Assembly (NCBI GenBank): GCA_025925615.1
Contig: JAICLN010000148.1
Span: 1 to 9,460 of the forward strand
Source of the DNA: Actinomycetospora sp.
GTDB taxonomy: Bacteria > Actinomycetota > Actinomycetes > Mycobacteriales > Pseudonocardiaceae
DNA length: 9,460 bases
Reading direction: 5' to 3'
The translations under genes were made by a program, and so were the position numbers. Within the stretch, counting starts at the first letter, position 1. Each line of letters begins with the position of its first letter. Positions 1 to 5,046 of this stretch are shown one piece after another. The notes beneath the pieces were generated by a model. That model ran no database searches, was not told the DNA's origin, and saw only the letters and a list, made by a program, of their open reading frames with translations.

Positions 1-1
1 G

Positions 2-457
2 CTCTCGCGAGAGCTGCACGACCGTCGCGACGGGTACGCCGAGGCCGCGCGGGCGCACGTGACGCTGCTGCTCGTGCGGCTCGGGAGACTGGGGCGACCG
101 GGGCTGGGCCGGGACGTCCCCGCCGACCTGCGCGACCACGACGAGGCCCTCGTCGCCGGGGTGTTCGACGCACTCGAGGCGCGCTTCCGCGAGCCCATCA
201 CGGCCCGCGACGTGGCCGCCGCGGTCGGGCGCTCGCCGGGCCACGTCACCACCGTCGTGCGGCGGCGCACCGGTCGCACCGTCGGGCAGTGGGTCACCGA
301 GCGCCGCCTCCAGGAGGCCCGGCGGCTCCTCGCCTCGACCGACCTGACCGTGTCCGCGATCGCCGGCCGCGTCGGCTACCGGGACCCCGGGTACTTCATC
401 CGGCGGTTCCGCGCCGCGCACGGCCTCGCCCCGCAGGAGTGGCGCCGCGCGGGGTGA
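2..457 (+). CDS. AraC-family transcriptional regulator, C-terminal part (5' end outside window)
   Basis: This is the DNA-binding end of an AraC/XylS-type activator. The reading frame is open from base 2 with no need for a start inside the window, so the N-terminal sensing domain lies upstream. The visible part starts with a helical linker (LHDRRDGYAEAARAHVTLLL). Two helix-turn-helix units follow: the first around ITARDVAAAVGRSPGHVTTVV, the second around LTVSAIAGRVGYRDPGYFIRRF, ending in the family signature GLAPQEWRR. The GYRDPGYFIRRFR stretch matches the 'GF.d.syF.r.Fk' core of the family. Such proteins bind DNA as dimers near a target promoter, often of a neighbouring gene. The effector cannot be inferred without the N-terminal part. 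The stop TGA (455-457) overlaps a possible GTG start of the next gene. Confidence 0.9.
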   Translation, partial: LSRELHDRRDGYAEAARAHVTLLLVRLGRLGRPGLGRDVPADLRDHDEALVAGVFDALEARFREPITARDVAAAVGRSPGHVTTVVRRRTGRTVGQWVTERRLQEARRLLASTDLTVSAIAGRVGYRDPGYFIRRFRAAHGLAPQEWRRAG

Positions 458-510
458 GCCGACGTCGCGGATCTGGTGCCGCGCGCGCTCGGCCTGCAGG
501 CTTCGATCCC

Positions 511-1329
511 GTGAGCGACGACCCGCTGCCCGACGAGCGCGGCTACCTGCTCGCCAATCGGCAGCGCGAGGCCGGCACCCGCTTCGGCGCGCTCGCCGAC
601 CTCTTCGACGCGTCGACCTTCCGCCACCTCGACCGGCTCGGGGTGGGCCCCGGGTGGCGTTGCTGGGAGGTCGGTGCCGGCGGGCGCAGCGTGCCGGACG
701 GGCTCGCGGAGCGGGTCGGACCCGGGGGCCTCGTCCTGGCCACCGACATCGACACGTCGTGGCTCGACGGCGCGGGCCCGCCGCAGCTCGAGGTCCGGCG
801 CCACGACGTCGGCGCCGACCCGCCGCCGGGCACCGGCTTCGACGTCGTGCACGCCCGCCTGGTGCTGACCCACGTGCCGCAGCGCGACGAGGCGCTGGCG
901 GCGATGGTCCGGGCACTCCGTCCGGGCGGGTGGCTGCTGCTGGAGGAAGCCGATCCCGGGCTGCAACCGCTGCTCTGCCCCGACGAGTACGGCCCCGAGC
1001 AGCAGCTCGCGAACCGCCTGCGCCACGGCTTCCGCAGCCTCATGGCCGGCCGCGCCGCCGATCTCGCCTACGGGCGCACGCTGCCCCGTCGGCTCCGTGA
1101 CCACGGCCTGCTCGACGTGGTCGCCGACGCGTACTTCCCGATCACGTCGCCCGCCGCCACGACGCTCGAGATCGCGACCGTCGCGCAGATCCGCGACCGC
1201 CTGGTGTCCGCCGGGATCGCGACCGACGCCGAGATCGACCGGCACCTCGTGAACGTGACCGCCGGACGCGTCCCCGACCTCGCGACCTCACCCATGGTCA
1301 CGGCCCGGGGACGCGCCGGCGATCCGTGA
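511..1329 (+). CDS. Class I SAM-dependent methyltransferase
   Basis: A 272-residue Rossmann-fold methyltransferase. Motif I is CWEVGAGGRSVPDGL (about residues 51-65), where SAM binds the glycine-rich loop. The acidic end of strand 2 is LATDID (76-81). A later strand reads FDVVHARLVLTHVPQRDEAL, followed by LRPGGWLLLEEAD, the usual post-motif of the Methyltransf_11/25/31 group. The acceptor substrate is not readable from sequence. I chose GTG 511 because the protein then begins just before the conserved-looking YLLANRQREAGTRFGAL segment. A longer form from GTG 454 would overlap the upstream stop as GTGA but adds a basic, low-information leader (SRRRGSGAARARPAG). Neither start has a strong Shine-Dalgarno sequence. 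Same strand as the AraC gene and close behind it, so co-transcription is likely. Confidence 0.88.
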   Translation: MSDDPLPDERGYLLANRQREAGTRFGALADLFDASTFRHLDRLGVGPGWRCWEVGAGGRSVPDGLAERVGPGGLVLATDIDTSWLDGAGPPQLEVRRHDVGADPPPGTGFDVVHARLVLTHVPQRDEALAAMVRALRPGGWLLLEEADPGLQPLLCPDEYGPEQQLANRLRHGFRSLMAGRAADLAYGRTLPRRLRDHGLLDVVADAYFPITSPAATTLEIATVAQIRDRLVSAGIATDAEIDRHLVNVTAGRVPDLATSPMVTARGRAGDP

Positions 1330-1390
1330 CGGATTCTCCGTGCCGATTCCTCGGCGGATCCCGACCCGCCGCCGATTCGTCCCCGAACCC

Positions 1391-1417
1391 GGGACCGACC
1401 GATATCGGCCGGTTCCC
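1391..1417. terminator. Imperfect hairpin between convergent genes
   Basis: A GC-rich inverted repeat centred on GATATC: left arm GGGACCGACCGAT, right arm ATCGGCCGGTTCCC, pairing with one bulge and one mismatch. It lies between the methyltransferase stop (1329) and the minus-strand small gene's stop (1425), so it could end transcription from both sides. There is no U-tract, which is common in high-GC actinomycetes. Terminator function is inference. Confidence 0.4.
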
Positions 1418-1424
1418 GAGGGAC

Positions 1425-1574
1425 TCAGACGCCGTCCGGTCCGGTGGTGGCCGACGAATCGGCGTCCTCGTCGGAGGTGTCGATGGCGGGGTCCTCCGCG
1501 AGGGCGCCCTCCCACGTCGCCGACGAATCGCCGTCCTCGGTCTCGCTCTGTCGTCCCATGGACGTCGGGTCCAT
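1425..1574 (-). CDS. Small highly acidic protein, unknown function (49 aa)
   Basis: I do not recognise a family. The ATG at 1574 is preceded by a perfect GGAGG (1585-1581) with a 6-base spacer, the best-placed ribosome site in this part of the window. The 49-residue product (MDPTSMGRQSETEDGD..., ending TTGPDGV) has 14 Asp/Glu and one basic residue, and is rich in Ser, Thr and Ala. It has one Trp and no Cys, no signal peptide and no membrane segment, and is probably disordered. It contains an internal duplication: EDGDSSAT and EDADSSAT, 23 residues apart. The frame stays open upstream to 1697, but the Shine-Dalgarno supports the short form. It lies 126 bases downstream of lsr2 on the same strand, with a possible hairpin between them. 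Function unknown. Confidence 0.6.
   Translation of the reverse strand: MDPTSMGRQSETEDGDSSATWEGALAEDPAIDTSDEDADSSATTGPDGV
1451..1539. repeat. 20-bp direct repeat inside the small acidic gene
   Basis: CCGACGAATCGGCGTCCTCG at 1451-1470 recurs as CCGACGAATCGCCGTCCTCG at 1520-1539, 19 of 20 bases identical with a period of 69 bp (23 codons). Read on the minus strand both copies encode E-D-(G/A)-D-S-S-A, so the repeat keeps frame. It looks like an internal duplication or a repeated short linear motif. Confidence 0.8.
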
Positions 1575-1580
1575 CGCGTA

Positions 1581-1585
1581 CCTCC
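1581..1585 (-). promoter_or_regulatory. Shine-Dalgarno GGAGG for the 49-aa gene
   Basis: On the minus strand GGAGG is followed by TACGCG and then ATG at 1574. This spacing and perfect match decide the start of the small gene and are the main argument that it is real. Confidence 0.6.
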
Positions 1586-1622
1586 GTGACGCTGGGCGGG
1601 CCCGCGGTGCGGCCCGACCGGT

Positions 1623-1650
1623 GGCCCCGGACCGTGTGGCGCCGGGGGCC
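1623..1650. terminator. GC hairpin downstream of lsr2
   Basis: GGCCCCGG (1623-1630) can pair with CCGGGGGCC (1642-1650), with one bulged G and an 11-base loop. It lies about 50 bases after the lsr2 stop and before the small gene's ribosome site. It could be a terminator or attenuator separating the two minus-strand genes. No U-tract is present, and GC-rich sequence makes chance hairpins common. Confidence 0.3.
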
Positions 1651-1700
1651 GGGGCTGCCCGACCCGCGACGGCGCCACATGGCGACCACGCCGGCACCCG

Positions 1701-2336
1701 CTAGTTGCGGGCCTCCCACGCGCGGTAGTTGCTGACCAGGTCCTTGCGCAGCATCCCGCGCGGCTTGACCTCGATGCCCTGCTCCACCGCCCAGCCGCGG
1801 ATCGTCTCCCGCTCGGAGGACGTCAGGCCGTCGCGGCCGCGCGACTGCCCGTTCTCCGACGCCGGAGCCGACGCGGCCTCCGTGGACGGTTCGGGGGCAG
1901 CGGCCTCGGGCGCCGACGTCTGCGGTGCCGCCGCTTCGGGCGCCGCGCCGTCGGAAGCGGGCAGGAGCGACGGATCACCCGCCTCGAAGGCCTCGATCAC
2001 GCGCCCGGGCAGGCGTCCGCGCTCGGCCAGTGTGACGCCGTGCTCGGCGGCCCAGGACCGGATCTGGGCGTTGGTGTTCCGGGATCGCGCCGGGCCGCCA
2101 CTGTCCGCGGCCGAGGAGGCCGGCCGCGACGCGGGCGGTGCGCTGCGGGAACCTCGCCGACCACCGGTGCGGCGGGCCGACGCGACGTACGGCGCGAGCA
2201 CCTCGCGCAGCGACTCGGCGTGGGCGGCGGAGAGGTCGATCTCGTACTCGACCTGGTCGAGACCGAAGGAGACGCTCTCCTCGGCGACGCTGCCGTCGAC
2301 ATCGTCGACGAGGGTGACCACGGTTCGTGTTGCCAT
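1701..2336 (-). CDS. lsr2: Lsr2-family nucleoid-associated protein with an apparent second DNA-binding domain
   Basis: Lsr2 is the actinobacterial H-NS-like xenogeneic silencer: it bridges DNA, prefers AT-rich sequence and represses acquired genes. Residues 1-56 match the N-terminal dimerisation domain (VVTLVDDVDGS; FGLDQVEYEIDLS). A basic stretch follows (RRTGGRRGSRS). A C-terminal-type domain spans about 86-120 (RNTNAQIRSWAAEHGVTLAERGRLPGRVIEAF...), with the RGR minor-groove motif at 106-108. Usual Lsr2 proteins are about 110-120 residues and stop here. This one is 211 residues: an Ala/Pro/Ser/Glu linker (about 121-168, APEAAAP twice) leads to a second copy, LTSSERETIRGWAVEQGIEV then KPRGMLRKDLVSNYRAW (171-207). 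There RGM replaces RGR. The ATG at 2336 starts at the usual family position; its Shine-Dalgarno (GGAG, 12 bases upstream) is weak. Divergent from the channel gene. Confidence 0.93.
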   Translation of the reverse strand: MATRTVVTLVDDVDGSVAEESVSFGLDQVEYEIDLSAAHAESLREVLAPYVASARRTGGRRGSRSAPPASRPASSAADSGGPARSRNTNAQIRSWAAEHGVTLAERGRLPGRVIEAFEAGDPSLLPASDGAAPEAAAPQTSAPEAAAPEPSTEAASAPASENGQSRGRDGLTSSERETIRGWAVEQGIEVKPRGMLRKDLVSNYRAWEARN

Positions 2337-2417
2337 CGCGGGGCTCTGCTCCGATCGTTCGAGGAGCCGGGATACGCGTTTGTCCGCGCCCGGATCCGGT
2401 GAAGCTGTGCGGTCGTT

Positions 2418-2448
2418 CCCCCTCGGGCGTGATTTGTATCAGAGGGGG
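2418..2448. promoter_or_regulatory. Inverted repeat in the lsr2/channel divergent region, possible operator
   Basis: CCCCCTC (2418-2424) and GAGGGGG (2442-2448) form a perfect 7-bp inverted repeat around a 17-base spacer. The spacer contains the locally AT-rich GATTTGTATCA. It lies 82 bases upstream of the lsr2 ATG and 165 bases upstream of the preferred channel start. An AT-rich patch here would suit a promoter -10 element or Lsr2 autoregulation, but no convincing -35/-10 pair could be assigned on either strand. Confidence 0.35.
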
Positions 2449-2612
2449 CGCCGGCACGCTTCCCCCGTCGCGAGTGGTCAACCGTGGTCCCGCTCACCAC
2501 GCGTTCCCGACCCGTTCTCGTGACGGCTCCGAAATCAACGGTTCAGGTTCGCCGCGACACGGGAACCACGACCGGGACCACGGCCCGAGACGCTCCAGGA
2601 GCTCTGCAGAAG

Positions 2613-3485
2613 ATGTCCTTCCCAGCCCAGGCCGCACCGGATGGTGGCGGCGGGTTCAACGCCCTCCAGTCACTCCAGAACGCCTTCACGACGTTGTTGA
2701 ATTACGTGCCGAACATCATCGGCGCGCTGCTGGTGCTGGTCATCGGCTACATCATCGCGCGCCTGCTCCGCGCCGGGATCTCGCGTCTGCTCCACCGCGT
2801 CCACGTCGACGACAAGCTCACCCACGGCAAGGGCGGCGAGTACGTCGCCCGGTTCTCGCCGAAGGGCCGGCCCTCGCAGCTGGTCGGGCTGGTGGTCCAG
2901 TGGGTGCTGCTGGTGTTCGTGATCGTGTCCGCGGTCGGGACGCTGAACATCCCCGCGGTCACCGGGTTCATGAACCTGGTGCTCGCCTATCTCCCGAACG
3001 TGATCGCCGCGCTGCTGATCTTCCTGGTCGCCGCCGCGGTGGCGGCCGCGGTCGGTGGGCTGGTGCACCGGACCATGGGTGACACCCCGACCGGGCGGGT
3101 GGTGCGCTCGGCCGCGCCGACGCTGGTCATGGCCATCGCGGTGTTCATGATCCTCAACCAGCTGGGCATCGCCGAGACGATCGTCAACGCCACCTACATC
3201 GCCCTGATCGGCGCGGTCGCCCTCGGCTCCGCGCTGGCGTTCGGGCTCGGTGGTCGCGACGCCGCCAAGGACCTCATCGACTCGGGCTACCGCAAGGCCC
3301 AGAACGAGTCCGACCAGGTCCGCGCCGACCTCGAGGCCGGCCGCCGGCGCGGCGAGGCCGAGGCGCAGCGCGCCCGGACGCAGACCGCGGCCACCCCGCC
3401 GTCGGGCACCGCGACCGGCCCGGAGTTCGCCGATCCGGCCGAGCCGACCGTGCAGCTGACGCCGCAGGAGAACGGCCGCCACTGA
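2613..3485 (+). CDS. TM-helix-repeat membrane protein, mechanosensitive ion channel-like
   Basis: A 290-residue inner-membrane protein of the conserved-TM-helix class usually annotated 'mechanosensitive ion channel family protein'. About five hydrophobic segments are visible: 32-52 (VPNIIGALLVLVIGYIIARLL), 91-111, 127-147 (LPNVIAALLIFLVAAAVAAAV), 169-187 and 195-213. Segments 1 and 3 repeat the 'LPN-I-AL' pattern of that helix family. The last is followed by GLGGRDAAKDLIDSGY, resembling the MscS pore-helix end. The soluble beta domain of true MscS is missing: the chain ends in a charged helix (QVRADLEAGRRRGEAEAQRAR) and a disordered tail. ATG 2613 is chosen because the protein then starts just before the first helix, with AGGAG 11 bases upstream. 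GTG 2484 would add 43 residues of unpromising sequence. Gating and ion selectivity are unknown. Confidence 0.85.
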   Translation: MSFPAQAAPDGGGGFNALQSLQNAFTTLLNYVPNIIGALLVLVIGYIIARLLRAGISRLLHRVHVDDKLTHGKGGEYVARFSPKGRPSQLVGLVVQWVLLVFVIVSAVGTLNIPAVTGFMNLVLAYLPNVIAALLIFLVAAAVAAAVGGLVHRTMGDTPTGRVVRSAAPTLVMAIAVFMILNQLGIAETIVNATYIALIGAVALGSALAFGLGGRDAAKDLIDSGYRKAQNESDQVRADLEAGRRRGEAEAQRARTQTAATPPSGTATGPEFADPAEPTVQLTPQENGRH

Positions 3486-3503
3486 CGGCCACGGCACGCG
3501 ACG

Positions 3504-3534
3504 AGGCCGGCAGACCCCCGGGGTCTGCCGGCCT
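3504..3534. terminator. Strong bidirectional terminator hairpin
   Basis: AGGCCGGCAGACCCC and GGGGTCTGCCGGCCT form a perfect 15-bp stem around a single C, so a few central pairs must open to give the loop. GACG/CGTC flanks extend it. It lies between the channel stop (3485) and the TetR stop (3538), so it can end both convergent transcripts. The right flank starts CTTCGTCA, giving no real U-run. Confidence 0.85.
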
Positions 3535-3537
3535 TCG

Positions 3538-4134
3538 TCATGTCCGGGCCGGCTCGCGACGGAGGCGGTCGATCCCGAGGTCGAGCGCCGCCTCGAGGTG
3601 CCGGCTGCTCCCGGTCGAGCGCAGCACCTGGACGCCGCCCTGCACCCCGGCGAGGAGGGCGGCCGCGTGTCGCCCGGCGTCGAGCTCCGCGTCGACGAGA
3701 CCGTCGGCCTGCATCGCCACGATCCCGCGGCGCAGGTGGCCCTCCCACTGCTCCAGGAGGGTCGCGACCACCTCGGTGGCCCCCGGCGTGGTGGTCACCT
3801 GGCCGAGCAGCGACGCGAGCGGGCAGTGCGCCCCCTGGGCCCGGTAGCGCGCGACGACGGCATCCCGCCAGCGTCGCCACGCCGTCCAGGTGGTGAGCGC
3901 CCCGAGGTGGGGCTGCTGGTCGTCGAGGACGCGGTCGGCCTCGAACCGGGCGACCGCGAGCAACAGCTCCTCCTTGCCGCCCGGGAAGTAGTGGAAGAGC
4001 TGGCCCTTGCTCGTCCCCGTGATCGCGCGGACGTCGTCGAGCGTCAGCGAACCGGGCTCGGCGCTGCGCAGATGGACGGCCGCGCCCTCGACGATCCGCT
4101 GCCGCGTCGCGCGGCCCTTGGCGGTGATCCCCAC
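3538..4134 (-). CDS. TetR/AcrR-family transcriptional repressor
   Basis: A 198-residue one-component regulator. The N-terminal helix-turn-helix runs from TRQRIVEGAAVHL through LTLDDVRAITGTSKGQLFHYFPGGKEELLLAV (residues 10-61). The SKGQLFHYF recognition helix with downstream KEELL is typical of TetR proteins. The C-terminal all-helical ligand-binding part has WRRWRDAVVARYRAQGAHCPLASLLGQV (about 86-113); the Cys-Pro-(L/I) step recalls the YxaF/LmrA subgroup. The ligand is unknown. The frame is open far upstream, but the preferred start is GTG 4134, where the protein begins at the usual distance before the HTH; there is no strong Shine-Dalgarno. It is divergent from the SDR gene at 4198 across 63 bases, the common arrangement for a repressor controlling its neighbour and itself. 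Confidence 0.9.
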   Translation of the reverse strand: MGITAKGRATRQRIVEGAAVHLRSAEPGSLTLDDVRAITGTSKGQLFHYFPGGKEELLLAVARFEADRVLDDQQPHLGALTTWTAWRRWRDAVVARYRAQGAHCPLASLLGQVTTTPGATEVVATLLEQWEGHLRRGIVAMQADGLVDAELDAGRHAAALLAGVQGGVQVLRSTGSSRHLEAALDLGIDRLRREPART

Positions 4135-4152
4135 CGAGCCAGCGTAGCCCGC

Positions 4153-4182
4153 TTCCTGGACTCGTCGGTCCAGAAAATTCTG
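4153..4182. promoter_or_regulatory. Overlapping palindromes in the tetR-SDR gap, candidate TetR operator
   Basis: CTGGAC (4156-4161) and GTCCAG (4168-4173) are perfect 6-bp arms around TCGTCG; TT/AA just outside extends the symmetry after one mismatch. The right arm overlaps a second inverted repeat, CAGAA-AA-TTCTG (4171-4182). Both sit in the middle of the 63-base space between the two start codons, where a TetR dimer would block both promoters. Operator role is inference from position and symmetry. Confidence 0.5.
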
Positions 4183-4197
4183 CCTAGCCTCGCCCTC

Positions 4198-4974
4198 GTG
4201 ACTCATCGACTCGAGGGCCGGAGCGCCCTCGTCACCGGTTCCACCAGCAACATCGGGCGCGCGATCGCCACCGCCCTGGCCGCGCAGGGCGCGCACGTGG
4301 TCGTCTCCGGGCGCGACGAGGCACGCGGCGCCCGGACCGTCGCCGCGATCCGGGAGGCCGGCGGGGACGCCGACTTCGTCCGGGCCGACCTCGACGGCAG
4401 CGCGGCCGCGAGCCGAGCACTGGCCCGCGCGGCCCTCGAGGCCACCGGACGCCTCGACGTCCTGGTGAACAACGCGGGCATCTATCCCGCCGCCACCACG
4501 CTCTCCGCCGACGACGACCTCGCCGACCGCATCTGGGCGGTCAACGTCAAGGCGCCGTTCTTCCTGACGCAGGCCGTGGTGCCGGGGATGGTCGAGCGCG
4601 GCTCCGGGGTGGTGGTGAACCTCGGCTCGTGGATCGCGCGGCTCGGGGTGCCGGTCGGCTCGTTGTACTCCGCGACCAAGGGGGCCGTGGAGACGCTGAC
4701 GCGGGCCTGGGCCGCCGAGTTCGGCCCCGCCGGCGTGCGGGTCAACGCCGTCTCGCCCGGCGTGATCCGGCCACCCGAGCTGGACCCGTCGGTCGAGTTC
4801 CGGGGCGACGGGCTCATGGTCGGCACGCCCGCCGGACGGTCCGGCTCCCCGGCCGCGATCGCGGACGCCGTCGTGTACCTCGCCTCGGACGAGGCCTGGT
4901 TCACCCACGGCACCGTGCTCGACGTGGACGGCGGGCGCACCGGGGCGGCGGTCTCGGCGGTGGGCGCGGTGTGA
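4198..4974 (+). CDS. Classical SDR-family NAD(P)-dependent oxidoreductase
   Basis: A 258-residue classical short-chain dehydrogenase/reductase, close to the usual 250. Visible elements are the cofactor loop TGSTSNIG (13-20), SGRD with Arg39 after strand 2 (favours NADP), NNAG (91-94), Asn116 and the catalytic Ser144, Tyr157 and Lys161 in YSATK. RVNAVSPGVI follows and the C-terminal DVDGG closes the fold, so the enzyme should be active. The family interconverts alcohols and ketones; the substrate is not readable. GTG 4198 is chosen because the protein then begins RLEGRSALVTG, the normal family start. There is no Shine-Dalgarno upstream. A TAGCCT hexamer ending 7 bases before GTG could be a -10 element giving a leaderless message. 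Probably controlled by the divergent TetR protein. Confidence 0.93.
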   Translation: MTHRLEGRSALVTGSTSNIGRAIATALAAQGAHVVVSGRDEARGARTVAAIREAGGDADFVRADLDGSAAASRALARAALEATGRLDVLVNNAGIYPAATTLSADDDLADRIWAVNVKAPFFLTQAVVPGMVERGSGVVVNLGSWIARLGVPVGSLYSATKGAVETLTRAWAAEFGPAGVRVNAVSPGVIRPPELDPSVEFRGDGLMVGTPAGRSGSPAAIADAVVYLASDEAWFTHGTVLDVDGGRTGAAVSAVGAV

Positions 4975-4994
4975 CCCCCGCACCGGACGACGAC

Positions 4995-5026
4995 GAGCCC
5001 CGTCCCCCGGGAAGGGGGCGGGGCTC
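4995..5026. terminator. Strong terminator hairpin between convergent genes
   Basis: GAGCCCCG-T-CCCCC pairs with GGGGG-CGGGGCTC, 13 bp with one bulged T and a GGGAA loop. It lies 20 bases after the SDR stop and 20 bases before the stop of the minus-strand DUF6777 gene, so it can serve both. Confidence 0.85.
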
Positions 5027-5046
5027 GCGGTTCGTGCGGGCGGTGC

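Noticed and set aside
1..14. Perfect 14-bp palindrome GCTCTCGCGAGAGC at the window start
   Set aside because: It lies inside the AraC coding frame (encoding LSRE) and is made of CG/GC steps that recur by chance in this GC-rich DNA; no flanking sign of a site.
376..1245. Long minus-strand frame opposite the methyltransferase
   Set aside because: Antisense shadow: composition is Arg/Gly/Ala-rich with no domain, while the plus frame has clear methyltransferase motifs.
1444..1704. Plus-strand 86-residue frame over the small acidic gene
   Set aside because: No ribosome site, and it mirrors the minus-strand gene that has a perfect Shine-Dalgarno.
2476..2481. TTGACC on the minus strand as an lsr2 -35 element
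   Set aside because: No acceptable -10 lies 16-19 bases downstream; the nearest AT-rich element (GATACAAAT) is more than 30 bases away.
3598..4197. Upstream extension of the SDR frame
   Set aside because: It is open only because it is antisense to the TetR gene; the SDR fold begins at RLEGRSALVTG just after GTG 4198.
4135..4983. Upstream extension of the TetR frame over the SDR gene
   Set aside because: Antisense shadow of the SDR gene; the TetR helix-turn-helix starts soon after GTG 4134.
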